From Linepithema humile (lineage: Eukaryota; Arthropoda; Insecta; Hymenoptera; Formicidae), in NCBI RefSeq assembly GCF_040581485.1, contig NC_090133.1, forward strand, positions 13,516,001 through 13,580,000: 64,000 bases of DNA, written 5' to 3'. The notes beneath the pieces are model-generated. The model made no database searches. It worked only from the letters and a program-made list of their open reading frames with translations, and was not told the DNA's origin. Shown here one piece after another: positions 23,301 to 33,611 of this stretch (its first letter is position 1; every line of letters starts with the position of its first letter). Both the position numbers and the translations under genes were made by a program.

Positions 23301-23896
23301 TCCAAATTCATCAACCTATAACAAAATACCCAAATAAATACAAACAATTTTATTACATGCATAATCGTTTGGAATGTCTACAAATCTTCCTTGCTTGTAC
23401 CTCTACATCAAAAACTAAATTCTTAGAAGTACTGGCTTGTAAAGCATTTCTTCTGTTAAAAAATTCAGCTTGATCACCTCACTTAGGCAATAATTCCTCT
23501 GCCTTTTTAGCTGATATTAAACATAACCTATCTATGGTAGTTATTGCATCTCCTAAACATAAAAGACCAATATGATATTAATTATAAGAAAAGTTCAAAG
23601 CCGAAAACCAAAAGCTGAAAACCAAAAGTGTATGCGTGCGTGCGTGTGCGTGTGTGCGTGCGTATGTGTATATCTAAACTCTAAACTCAAAAGAAATAAT
23701 AATATGGACAATGCAGTTAAAAGAAATTGATGAACATGTAATACAAATATAAACCTAACCATGCAATTTATTATTTCATTGTAGATAAAATTTTTAAGTA
23801 AAAGTTACTCAAAATATAAAAAAATACTTACTCTCAAATGCGGGCCAGTACTCGCCTAAATGTGCTTTTTCTAAAAATTCTTGTACTTCGTTCATA
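20345..23896 (-). CDS. CACTA second protein, SAM-like N terminus, multi-exon
   Basis: The companion gene of element 1, read on the minus strand from ATG 23896. Recognisable pieces are exon 1 MNEVQEFLEKAHLGEYWPAF, a short exon near 23540 (ITTIDRLCLISAKKAEELLP), a basic exon at 22557-22384, several short exons between 22200 and 21150, and a last exon 20728-20345. That last exon has QPFVLLVEPTVEQYEICYVI then EVKYQFNNVLKAFDQCFKAI. The last exon aligns with 39320-39600 in element 2. The first two exons resemble a sterile-alpha-motif fold (EFLE then LLP), by analogy with element 2. Exon borders between 20936 and 23300 are uncertain, and a solo LTR lies in the gene, so it may be inactive. Role unknown; companion proteins of CACTA elements bind ends. 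Confidence 0.5.
22688..23119 (-). mobile_element. Solo LTR, 432 bp
   Basis: Read on the minus strand it begins TGTAAGAGATATCGCG and ends CCTTTCATCTACA. AAAG flanks it on both sides (22684-22687 and 23120-23123). A minus-strand AATAAA lies near 22785, consistent with that orientation. GC-rich relative to its surroundings. It interrupts the second gene of CACTA element 1. Confidence 0.75.
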
Positions 23897-23990
23897 TTTC
23901 TTTTGTAGCACTAAACACTCACTGGCACAAAGCTCGTTGCATCACACTGCGTCGCACTTTGATGGCGTACACTTCGCGTAGCAAATAAAT

Positions 23991-24113
23991 AGGTCTGTTT
24001 TTTATAGCTGAACTGGCTGCACTAGTTCAGAGTTTATCTTTCTCCTTCCAATGTGGAGGGAAAAAGATAAACTCTGAACTAGTACAGCCAGTTCAGCTAT
24101 AAAGAACAGACCT
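23991..24113. mobile_element. Harbinger MITE, 123 bp
   Basis: A near-perfect palindrome starting AGGTCTGTTTTTTATAGCTG and flanked by AAT on both sides. Its terminus and target duplication match those of the autonomous Harbinger at 4348 (AGGTTTGTTTTTTATTCCTG, AAT), including GAACTGGCTGCACTAGTTC just inside. It is most likely mobilised by that transposase family. Confidence 0.88.
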
Positions 24114-24369
24114 AATGACAATCTATTTCAAACAAATGCGCGGTCCGCGAATATCTTACATATCCTCTTATTTCAAGAAGCTATTCAAATTACTATAGTA
24201 GGATTTTCTTTAGAGGAATTTACTCTTAATCATATCTCACGCATCCACTTTTTTATAGATAAATACGTGTTACATGAAGAGAAATATGTTTTATATAAGA
24301 TAATATTGCGTAGAGGAAATGCTTAGAGGAATTCTCCATTTATTAGTAGAATATTTTTTTTTGGGTGAG

Positions 24370-24712
24370 AGGAATAAAATCATATTCCAACAGGACGGTG
24401 CTAGACCACACAACGCCAGTTACGAATCACTTGAACGAGCAATTTCCTGGACGTTGGATGGACCGGTATGGCCCAATATTTTGGCCCGCAAGATCCCCGG
24501 ATCTTAATCCCTTGGATTTTTTCCTGTGGGGACATTGCAAAGAGAAAATTTACAGAAGGCTTCCCGAAGATATCGATGATTTAAACAACAAACTCCATTA
24601 TGCTATTTGGTCCATCAATAATAATATTTTGGAGAAGACGCAACAAAATTTATTGAGACGCATGAGAACTTGCGTTACAATGGACGGTGGTCACTTCGAA
24701 CATCTGTTGTAA
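24370..24712 (+). pseudogene. Mariner-like transposase, 3' part, frameshifted
   Basis: Continues the gene broken at 16653. RNKIIFQQDGARPHNA carries the second catalytic aspartate, then the frame shifts near 24420 (two bases missing or one extra). The remainder reads TNHLNEQFPGRWMDRYGP, then ARSPDLNPLDFFLWG with the third aspartate, and ends GGHFEHLL before TAA at 24710. Inactive because of the frameshift and the CACTA insertion. Confidence 0.88.
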
Positions 24713-24724
24713 AGAAGAAAAGCT

Positions 24725-24925
24725 CTTCCAAGAAAATAATCTGCCCTTTTCAGGGCAACCAAATATTTCGTTTCGAAGAACATTTTCTCCGAGTTCGCAA
24801 ATTATTAAAAACCAAAAATGTGTTACAAAGGAAGTTCTTTCAAGAGAAAAAAATAATCTGCCCTTTTTAGAGCAACCAAATATTTCATTTTGAAGAACAT
24901 TTTCTCGAAGGTCGCAATTTATTAC
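24725..24925 (+). repeat. Tandem duplication in the mariner 3' region
   Basis: Two diverged copies, about 118 bp apart, of a block containing AATAATCTGCCCTTTT, GCAACCAAATATTTC and GAAGAACATTTTCTC. The palindromic mariner has one related block after its stop codon (47060-47110), so the duplication is specific to this copy. Confidence 0.8.
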
Positions 24926-25490
24926 AAATCAAAGATAAATAAAATACTAAAAAAATGATTTCTTTCGATTTTTAATAAATAATGAATAATAAATAATAGC
25001 TGCAATATTTTTTAATAAATTATTTTAATATCAAATTATATTAATTAATATTTTTATTTTTTATTTGTGCGCGTTCTGAGATTTTAAGTCATCATACACA
25101 TACGTTCACATTTGACAGTTTCAATTGATTACTCTCCGTTTGCTCTCAAGATTTTTCCCGCGAAAAGTTACGTGGTTGTTGTGGTAACAATAAATAACCT
25201 AAACAGATCAGTCGACCGCTTGCCACCGTCGAGTAAACACGTGTCGTGTGTTCGTCGAAAACGTGTTTCTTTTTCGAGTAATTTTCGCGCTGAGTGATTA
25301 GTAGTTGAATATTTAGTTTTATCGATAAAGTGAGTGACAGAGATGTGAATGTGTTGTGTGCTTCAAAACGTGAAATGTGAACAATAAGAAAAAGGAAACA
25401 GTTACTCGATATGGATTTGTCTCATCGCGGAAGCAACCAATTGTTTATACAGAATGATACGTAAGTAAACACGTTGAAACTTCTTCGATA
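24926..25490. other. Mariner 3' region without a gene
   Basis: AT-rich to about 25080, then mixed sequence. No coding frame or repeat was recognised. It belongs to the interval between the transposase and the element's right end at 26148. Confidence 0.4.
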
Positions 25491-25491
25491 C

Positions 25492-25695
<204 letters not shown>

Positions 25696-25735
25696 CCCTC
25701 ACGCATTTTTAAGTGCATGAATAAATGTACATGTA

Positions 25736-25861
25736 TACGTGCGTGTGCTGTCTGTCTATTGCATGCGTGGTGTGTGCGTGTGTGTGATGTGTGTGTGGTG
25801 CGTCTGCGGTGCGTGTGTGTGTGTACGTATGCGTAAGAGGGAGAGAGAGATGTGTGTGTGC

Positions 25862-25909
<48 letters not shown>

Positions 25910-25912
25910 ATA
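25736..25912. repeat. (GT)n / (GC)n microsatellite
   Basis: Runs of GT and GTGC with a short GCGCGC core near 25865, a GAGAGA piece near 25840, and a pure GT run to 25908. No gene. Confidence 0.9.
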
Positions 25913-26215
25913 ATTTGTGTATCGTCAGCTGTCAGCTGATTGTAGCAGGCGCCTCACGTAAACACCCGCGTTTTGGTGAATGCGCCGGCCCTGCTTGTCT
26001 CTTGTACTCGGCTCATGATACGCTTCCTATTTTCTTTTGTATCTTAAAAACTAAGCTCCGGAAAAATTTTTACCAAAGGAAAAATTGTCTCAGAATGCGC
26101 TGAGGAATATGTCTCTTTAAGGACATACAGTTATTTTGAATCACCCTGTATACATATACATTGTTAGAAAAATAAATTATTAATATTATAAACTTTTAAT
26201 ATTTTTATTCTTATT

Positions 26216-26880
26216 GTCCCCTCATTTCTTTCCTTCTTCTATCTCGAGCGGTAAATGGACACGCGCTTTTGTCACGCAGTAAGATAGGTCGAGGCATAGG
26301 AACGATATACATTACCACTCAAAAGTTTGGAACACCTTACAATTTTTAAAATAAAATTATATTTTTCTCACAGATACAATTATTTTATTTAAAATATCGA
26401 TACTTATTTGTGAATGTACGTATTTGGATAAAGTTTAAAGAAAATAATAAAAAAAATTACATATATTTACAATGTTAGTGCGTAAAGTTAATTAAAATTA
26501 TCTAAAAATTGTAGGATGCTCTAAACTTTTTCGTAGTGTATGGGGAGTCAGGATAATAAAAAAATAATTTAAAATATAATCACTCGTTTATTCCTTCCTT
26601 TCTTTCTCAGTGGTAACCTAACACGCTCGCTTATCTCATGTAAGGTAGGTCAGTGTAACATAACTTCTATATTGTTCAACATTGTAATCTCAAATTTAAT
26701 AATTTATTAATTATAATAGCCTCAGTTTTATTAATTTATTATTGTTATTTTATTTAATATAAATAAGTTTATTTTAATAAAACTTTTCAAATTGTATATT
26801 TATTTAAACGGTTCCCTCATTACTACGGTGTAACTTGACTCACGCGCTGTAGGATAGGTCAGTATAGTGGATAGGATGGG
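26216..26880. repeat. Three diverged copies of a unit of about 75 bp
   Basis: Related blocks at about 26216-26300, 26583-26655 and 26812-26872 share an ACACGCGC/ACTCACGCG-like core and the ending TAGGTCRGT. The first two are separated by the MITE at 26315. The surroundings are AT-rich and non-coding. Confidence 0.5.
26315..26538. mobile_element. Tc1/mariner-type MITE, 224 bp
   Basis: Ends are CCACTCAAAAGTTTGGAACA and the imperfect inverted CACTACGAAAAAGTTTAGAG. TA flanks it on both sides (26313-26314 and 26539-26540). No coding capacity. The ends resemble Tc1-type TIRs, with an AAAAGTTT core. Confidence 0.7.
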
Positions 26881-26998
26881 AAAGACACATAGTCGGGATA
26901 ATACAAAATAATTTTAAATTATAATTGGAATAATATTTATTAAACAGATACATTTAAAATATATTATGACAATGAAACAATAAAGCATACGCTAAAAA

Positions 26999-27755
26999 TT
27001 ATCGCAATCTAAAGATTTGTGCTAACAGTTCGCAATCGATTATATCGTTCTTATCAAATGATTTGCCGTCACGTATCGCTGCGATGGGGTCCTTCACACC
27101 GCTCGCGATTTCTGAAAAGTGCGCGAACTTGACATCAACCATACCGGTAACGTTGTTCAACGAATGATTGATGCAGTCTACGCAATATTCGAGTGCAAAC
27201 ATATTACACACGGTTTGGCTTGACATGATTAAACATAATGCTGATGTTGCTAGGCGCATTACTTTTAGGTTGTTAATTTTTCCAAAACTTAACGTGCAGT
27301 GTCCAACCGTCTGAGGCGGTGCTTCGTCCACATCATTCTTAAAGAAGCTGGTGATGATGCTCCGTTGATTCACGAGTTCTTTCCATACGCCGTATGATAG
27401 ACGTAACTCCTTGCCATGGTTGTCACCGAGAGCAATTTCCACACGGCTCGGCGTTGAGACGTTGATTCCGATGTCGAGATATTTGTAACTGGTTTTTGTC
27501 AACGGGTATCTTCTAGCCAAAATTCTGGGAGGCGTGATCATGCTTCTATCGACGCTTGGCGAATTACTTCCATTTCTGGTGAAAAAAGCTTGCGTGAGTT
27601 CAAAGTGTAACAATGACGGTGAGTTTAAAAGTGCAAATAGTAAGAGAGCCAACTTACTCGTTGGGCGAATATTTCCGCTTCTTCGCGAAGGTCTCCACAC
27701 CTTGCTGTTTGTTGGTCAGATTACTCACAGTTGTCTGCTGTACAGTAGAAAACAT
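26999..27755 (-). CDS. Unrecognised two-exon protein, 224 aa
   Basis: Exon 1 starts at ATG 27755 (MFSTVQQTTVSNLTNKQQGV) and ends at 27658. An 82-bp GT-AG intron follows (27576-27657, donor GTAAGT, acceptor TTTTTTCACCAG). Exon 2 runs 27575-26999 and stops at TAA. The join is in frame and gives 224 residues. The body starts at about residue 45 with MITPPRILARRYPLTKTSYK, then YLDIGINVSTPSRVEIALGD and RLSYGVWKELVNQRSIITSF. No signal peptide or clear membrane segment. A TATAAAAA lies 91 bp upstream and AATAAA lies about 60 bp downstream. Codon use is GC-richer than the surrounding DNA. I do not recognise the family; it could be a lineage-specific gene, a transposon passenger or an old viral insertion. 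Confidence 0.6.
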
Positions 27756-27845
27756 CGTTGTTATAATTCAGGTGAGGCGTTGCAGCAAAGTAGTGATTGT
27801 CCAAATGATTTCAGATAACTGTGACAATTTGTATTTTTCGCGAGC

Positions 27846-27853
27846 TTTTTATA
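27846..27853 (-). promoter_or_regulatory. TATA box of the two-exon gene
   Basis: TATAAAAA on the minus strand, 91 bp before the ATG at 27755. That leaves a 5' leader of about 60 bases, normal for insect core promoters. It supports transcription of the gene but is a motif match only. Confidence 0.5.
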
Positions 27854-27869
27854 CCCGCTTTTTGCACAC

Positions 27870-28200
27870 GACACTAATTAAAAATGCTGACAATGCTGAT
27901 TAAAACATTGAAATCTGGCAACAATGACGCCCAAAATGCTGACGTGGCTGCCTGTTGCTATGGGCTTTTGTACATGGCACTATTAAAAGTGCTGATTAAA
28001 ACATTGAAATCTGGCAACAATGGTGTCAAAAAAAAATGCTGACGTGACTGCTGCTAAAAATAGTGATAATATCATTCTTGTAACAACGCAAAATGGTGCT
28101 GAAAGTGCTGACGACGCAAAATGGCGCCTGCAAATTCTAAAAAGTGATGACGTAATCTGTAAAATATGTGGTCCCCTCTAATTTCTTGTAACCTGATATA
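27870..28200. repeat. AAGTGCTGA-rich duplicated segment
   Basis: A block around GCTGATTAAAACATTGAAATC with CTGGCAACAATG occurs twice (near 27890 and 27992). The motif GTGCTGA or ATGCTGA recurs many more times. It grades into the 35-bp minisatellite downstream. Confidence 0.7.
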
Positions 28201-28261
28201 CACATCGCAAAAGTGCTGATGTTGCGCTTTTACAACTGTAAACGTGTATACCTTTCCACAG

Positions 28262-28566
28262 TGTTGTAATCTGATACCTCCTCCCCTCAAAGAGCTGTAA
28301 TCTGATAACCCCTCCAAAGTGCTGACGCAGCGTAATCCAATACCCCTCCAAAAGTGTTGACGCAGCGTAATCCAATACCCCTCCAACGTGCTGATGCAGC
28401 GTAATCGGATACCCCTCCAAAGTGTTGACGCAGCATAATCCAATACCCCTCCAAAGTGTTGATACAGCATAATTCGATACCCCTCCAAAGGGCTGACGCA
28501 GCGTAATCTGATACCCCCCTCCCCTCCAAAAGTGCTGACGCAGCGTAATCCGATACCCCCTCTTTC
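28262..28566. repeat. 35-bp minisatellite, about eight units
   Basis: Head-to-tail units of about 35 bp reading CCCTCCAAAGTGCTGACGCA then GCGTAATCCAATA, with substitutions and small indels. The first units, near 28262, are the most diverged. Open frames through it on the minus strand reflect the repeat. Confidence 0.92.
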
Positions 28567-28594
28567 CCTCTTCCCCCGCACCCCCCTCATTGTT

Positions 28595-29884
28595 CCTGGG
28601 TTAGAACCCGCCTAGCTATACTACTAATAGTATATTCTGCAGGTAAAATAGAGTAAAAAATTTTAATACAAGAATATATGGGCTACAATAGTTTTGAAGT
28701 TATAAACGATCAAAGATTGCCATTGATCTCGCGTAGAACTGGCGCGTTCTGATCCGTGACTGCACGCACACGCGTACCGATCTGTCAACTGTTATTGTTA
28801 TTGATTTTTACAAGTCAGGTGATATTGATTTTTACTGCACAGCTAATTTTATTATGTCGTTTCTTGTGTGCGTGAATACACACGTATACTATCACGGTCA
28901 GTTAATATTGAAAAATTAATTATTATAATAGGAAATTATAATTCTTTTAAATAAAATATTTAAAATTTTATTTTTGAATTATTATTTTAAAAATAAAAAA
29001 ATTTTATTTTTTGAAATATTATTCTTTCTAATTATTCAAAGAAGTTGCTAAACATGTCCTCCTTCCAAAAATTTTTAATATATTTCACGTATGATAAACA
29101 GTAAAAATTTTTGTAATTTTTTCATGACCCGCGCCTACTGCTGCATATAGTAATTTTTAATATAAAATTTTCTTCGTGTAATCGTGCACGTTGTAGTAAA
29201 TTTGTGGTCCATTTAACTGATCAGCACGATCACTAGACTTGATTCCAATTGATTTTTTCTTCTCTGGGGAAATCTTTAACAATATATTTATCAAAGAGAA
29301 CAAAGCCAAAATAAAGAGGTATTGTACGATTAAAGTCATGAAGGTTTGGCAACAATTACAAATTAAATGATTAGAGAATCCGGTCGCAATTTACTACGAC
29401 GTGCACGATTATGCATCGAGGTTGAAAGAGGACACTTAGAGCAACTTCTTTGAATAATTAAAAAAAATATATTTTATAATAATATTTAAAATAATATTTA
29501 AAAAATACAAAATTAAATATTTAACTTAAAAGAATTATGATTTCCTATTACAATAATTAATTTTTCCATTTAAACTGATCGCGATAGTTACATGTGTATT
29601 CACGCACATAAGAAACGACATAATAAAATTAGCTGTGCAGTAAAAATCAATATCACCTGATTTAAAATCACCTGATAAAAATCAATAATAGTTGACAGAT
29701 TGGTACGCGTGTACGTGTAGTTACGGATCAGAACGCGCCAGTTCTATCCGAAATCATTGGCAATCTTTGATCGTTTATAACTTCTAAACTATTGTAGCCT
29801 ATATATTCTTGTATTAAGATTTATTACTCTATTTTACCTGCAGAATATACTATTAACATATTGGCTTAGTTGTGAGTTACCCTG
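28595..29884 (+). mobile_element. Mariner-like element with TIRs of about 330 bp, internally deleted
   Basis: Long imperfect inverted repeats occupy 28595-28970 and 29530-29884, sharing ATAGTATATTCTGCAGGTAA at both ends. The right end is GTTACCCTG then TA. The left outermost bases are diverged. Between them only the 3' end of a transposase survives (29215-29452). Confidence 0.75.
29215..29452 (+). pseudogene. Remnant 3' end of a mariner transposase
   Basis: Frame fragments read SLDLIPIDFFFSGE, recalling the conserved SPDLNPLDFFLWG around the third catalytic aspartate. Further on, in another frame, RARLCIEVERGHLEQLL stop matches the C terminus CIEMDGGHFEHLL of the intact copy. Several frameshifts. 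Confidence 0.75.
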
Positions 29885-30128
29885 TATAAAGAATATACAG
29901 GGTGTCCCAGACCTACCGTCAAACCTCTTCAGGGTAGATTCCTGATGTGATTCTGAGCCGAAAGTTCCTCTTGCAAAATGTCGAGGGTGTCCTAGTTTTT
30001 AAGTTATAACCGGTTACAGATCACCAATAAATGCGGTGAATTTTCGCGCGTTCAGGGATGTCACACATCGAAGAACCCCGCGCGCGTGTCTTGTATAACA
30101 ATTTATTTAACGCGTTTCTCGTAATTAT

Positions 30129-30193
30129 TCACTGTTCACTGTTCACTGTTCACTGTTGCACTGTTGCACTGTTGCACTGTTGCACTGTTGCAC
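30129..30193. repeat. CACTGTT / GCACTGTT tandem array
   Basis: About four CACTGTT units followed by about five GCACTGTT units. The mirrored position in the opposite arm (31622-31648) has only two or three units, so this expanded after the arms formed. Confidence 0.9.
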
Positions 30194-30564
30194 TTAGTCC
30201 TCCACAGAAAGGGTAGGGTCAGGAAATTTCGCCGGTCAGTTCACACGGTCACACACAGCGTATCTTGCTTTTAACACGCGACGCGTTTTCGCGCACGTGT
30301 GTAGCAAGGTTACCATCGCGTCACTTTTTGACACTTTTCACTTAACAAACTGATCACTGATGACTTACCGAATTGTACGAAATTACGATACGCACGCGGA
30401 AGCCGTCAAGCACGACACAAGTGCAGAACTGTCAAGCACTAGCGTGAAGCGCAACGCGCTAGTGTGACAGAAAATCAATACGAGCGATACAAAGTATGTC
30501 TTATCGCGTCGATACGGAGCAATCGATACGATGTTTCTTAATAATAAAAATTAAATAAAACAAA

Positions 30565-30707
30565 GGGCTTGTTCGTTTTAGCTGCACTGGGGCAGCTCTG
30601 GGTCTGCTCTAAACAAGATAATACAGGACAAACTATTTATCTGTCCTGTATTATCCTGTGTAGAGCAGACCCAGAGCAGCCCCAGTGTAGCTAAAACGAA
30701 CAAGCCC
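30565..30707. mobile_element. Foldback MITE, 143 bp, with 3-bp duplication
   Basis: A near-perfect palindrome starting GGGCTTGTTCGTTTTAGCTG, flanked by AAA on both sides (30562-30564 and 30708-30710). Terminus and 3-bp duplication suggest the Harbinger group. Inner CTGCACTGG resembles the CTGCACTAG inside the Harbinger ends at 4348. Confidence 0.75.
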
Positions 30708-30940
30708 AAAGTAAAACTTTTATTTTTATTATAAAATTAAATTATTTTCATTACTTTTAATTTATTTATTTCTATAAATTAGTAGATATTAATTAATTAT
30801 TATTAATATTAATTATTTATTTTTAAAAAATTTACAATATTTATTTTACATTAATTATTATAAGTATTAGAACAGTATAACATGCATTAATATTTACAAT
30901 TAATATTTACAATATTTATAATTAGTTTAATTTTTAATTA

Positions 30941-31160
30941 AAATGTCATAATATTCTGCTGCAGTGTACTCCATATTTCATAAACGTTTTATGACATTAG
31001 AGTGAAGTACGGCGTGAGTATGCGAATAAATGATGTACTAAATAACATTATTCTTTTTTTATTTAGTATATCATTTGTTCGCATTCCCACTTTTTAACGA
31101 TAATGCAATAAAACGTTTGTAAAATATGAAGTACACTGCAGTAGAGTACTGTGATATTTT
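30941..31160. repeat. Inverted repeat covering a transposase start codon
   Basis: Arms of about 50 bp near 30941-30994 and 31108-31160 mirror each other around AGTACACTGCAG. The right arm includes ATG 31126 and the first codons of the truncated transposase, the same arrangement as at 14216-14460. Confidence 0.8.
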
Positions 31161-31341
31161 AATTATTTACGGAGAGTGTGGTCAGAACTGTCTCCTTACC
31201 GCGCGAAAATATAACGCTCGTTTTCCGGGGCGGAGACAAATCAATCTACATGTCATTTTGCGACTGTTGCATCGCGCGCGAGGAACGGGCCGTTTAAATC
31301 CTGATAGACATCTCAATGTCATTGCTGAACGCTCGTATTGA
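31126..31341 (+). pseudogene. Truncated N terminus of a mariner transposase
   Basis: Seventy-one codons starting MKYTAVEYCDILIIYGECGQ, aligning with the DUF4817-like helix-turn-helix starts of the other mariners here (MAYSTQEYYDMLMALGECQG). The frame runs into the right inverted arm and stops there. Everything after the first DNA-binding helix region is missing. Confidence 0.85.
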
Positions 31342-32695
31342 TTTTCTGTCACACTAGCGCGTTGCGCTTCACGCTAGTGCTTGACAGTTCTGCACTTGTG
31401 TCGTGCTTGACGGCTTCCGCGTGTGTATCGTAATTTCGTACAATTCGGTAAGTCATCAGTGATCAGTTTGTTAAGTGAAAAGTGTCAAAAAGTGACGCAA
31501 CGGTAACCTTGCTACACACGTGCGCGAAACGCGTCGCGTGTTAAAAGCAAGATACGCTGTGTGTGACCGTGTGAACTGACCGGCGAAATTTCCTGACCCT
31601 ACCCTTTCTGTGGAGGACTAAGTGCAACAGTGAACAGTGAACAGTAAATAATTACGAAAAACGCGTTAAATAAATTGTTATACAAGACACGCGCGCGGGT
31701 TTCTTCGATGTGTGACGTCTCTGAGCGCGCGAAAATTCACCGCATTTATTGGTGATCTGTAACCGATTATAACTCAAAAACTAGGACACCCTTGACATTT
31801 TGCAAGAGGAACTTTCGGCTCAGAATCACATCAGGAATCTACCCTGAAGAGGTTTGACGGTAGGTCTGGGACACCCTGTATGTATATATATATGTATATA
31901 TACAGGGTGATTCGAAATAACCTGATGTCCTTGAAATGTCATATTCTTGAACGAATTCTAAGACGATTTTTCCTTTTGCAAAATTTTGTCCGAAGCTTAG
32001 TTTTCGAGTTATAACGGAAAATAGTTCGCTACTTACGAGTCCGATACAACGGGCAGGCAGGGACGCGTCATAAGACAAGCGCCCCCCTACACGGTCAATG
32101 TTATTGTATAATATTTTATATTGCATAATATTATTGATAATTTTGATTTTACATTGAAGTTTAGATTATTCGTGTATTTCCTATACAATATTGTACAATT
32201 ATGATTGATCGTTTAGGGGGGCTATAACGTAATGCTTCAAAGTGAAATATTTGATGACGCGAGTTTTACATAAGTGACAAATTAACTAAAAATATAAAGC
32301 GAAGACGAAGTAGTAACCGCAGTTTGATTAAATATTCTTACCTTGGAGAGAATTGACGAGTTTGTATTTTTTGTGACGATTGTCCGTCTTGAAAATAACA
32401 GCTTCTCAATTTTACTTGACACTTTACAATTTATTTCAAAACATCACTGTATTATACAAGTAAAGTACTGTGATTAAACACTCGTTACGAGTTACACTCG
32501 TAAATATCAATTCCCGCACAGATTAAGGGCCACCGCTTTTCCGTAACGTGTTACGTTGAGTTAAGTACTTCATCGCACAGAGAAAGTCATAACGTAGCAT
32601 AAGCGTGTATACACGCTACGTTACGATTTTTTCTGTGCGTTGAAATACTTAACGCAACTTAACGCGTTACGGAAAAGTTTGTACGATGGCTTTAA

Positions 32696-33611
32696 GGGGG
32701 GAGCCTCGTGTAACCGGTTAAAAAAATTGAAAAATTTTTTTTTGCTTTAATCAATAGCAATCCATGTAGAAAATATATTCCCAAAGTTACAAAACAAAAT
32801 TCGAAGTTTTAAGGAGTCCACAGCCTATTTCTTGCGCGCAGATATACAAGCGCGCGGCGGGGCGCTTGGTCAACGGTACCATAAGATATAAGATTATAGA
32901 ATTTGTAACTGTTTTTGGCGCGTTTTCGGAAGTACTTATTTGAGAGTGCAATTTGGAGAGTGCAAGCAAAGTGTGAAATTCGAAGAAGCAGGAAATCGGA
33001 GCCTCAGTTTTAAACTTGTTGTTACACTTTTCTTTTTTACTTTTCAATACCAAAAACTTTAAACGCGTTTTTCTCGAAACCAGTTTTTGGCAATTGGCGG
33101 GAAAGATTACTCAAAAACTATTCGATCAATCGAGTTGTCCCTGTGTATACATGTAGTTTAATAATATAAATTGTCGATGAACCTATAAAATTAGTAAAAT
33201 AATTAATTTAAACAATTTTTATTGCATAAATAAGGTGACATTTTGTGGGTCAAAATCGCAATTTTTTTTTGAAGTGTTGCCATTTTTTCAATTTTCAACT
33301 TTTTACTTATTTTTTAGGTTCATCGACTAGATAATTTCATAGAAAAGAAAAACTTTTTTTTTTTTTGGTTTTAAACGAGTGCAAAAGACGCTACAACTCC
33401 CGCCAATTCACAACTCCAGTGACGAGGCTGCGTCAACATTTGTTTATAGTGGCTCTATAATCAATTATTTTTAAACAAAAAAAATTTTTTTTTACTTTTT
33501 AATATATGTTATAAAACACTAAAAAGTTTTAAAAAGATCCGTTGCATTGTTTCTTAAAAAAAAATTCTTAAAAATCACCTTTGTTTTAGCGATTCATACG
33601 AGGCTCCCCCC
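32696..33611. mobile_element. Non-autonomous TTAA (piggyBac-like) element, 916 bp
   Basis: Ends GGGGGGAGCCTCGTGT and inverted GGGGGGAGCCTCGTAT, flanked by TTAA (32692-32695 and 33612-33615). The mirrored arm has the exact uninterrupted site at 47678-47681. TTAA duplication is characteristic of piggyBac and also of Kolobok, and the GGGGGG ends do not decide between them. No transposase inside. Confidence 0.85.

Larger units (their letters stand above)
16654..24367. mobile_element. CACTA (EnSpm-like) element 1, 7.7 kb
   Basis: Ends are CACTCAAAAAAAAAAATTCTA on the left and the inverted CACCCAAAAAAAAATATTCTA on the right. A 2-bp AG duplication flanks it (16652-16653 and 24368-24369). Removing it with one AG rejoins the mariner transposase in frame (LAE then RNKIIFQQDGA). 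Subterminal AGAGGA motifs recur at both ends. It carries two minus-strand genes, a transposase (17681-20082) and a second protein (20345-23896), as does the related element at 34081. Nested in it are a solo LTR (22688-23119) and a Harbinger MITE (23991-24113). Confidence 0.85.
29898..31878 (+). mobile_element. Mariner-like element with TIRs of about 550-590 bp
   Basis: Starts CAGGGTGTCCCAGACC and ends with the inverted copy. TA flanks both sides (29896-29897 and 31879-31880). Arms of about 590 bp (29898-30488) and 550 bp (31330-31878) are almost identical inverted repeats. The length difference is mainly a CACTGTT tandem expansion in the left arm (30129-30193). The interior holds a MITE (30565-30707), a palindrome (30941-31160) and a truncated transposase start. 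Non-autonomous. Confidence 0.9.

Noticed and set aside
27654..27755. A separate 33-codon upstream frame before the unknown gene
   Set aside because: Its stop codon overlaps a strong GTAAGT donor, and splicing joins it in frame to the large exon, so it is better read as exon 1.
28072..28590. 172-codon frame on the minus strand
   Set aside because: It is the translated 35-bp minisatellite; unit length variation changes frame and nothing outside the array is conserved.
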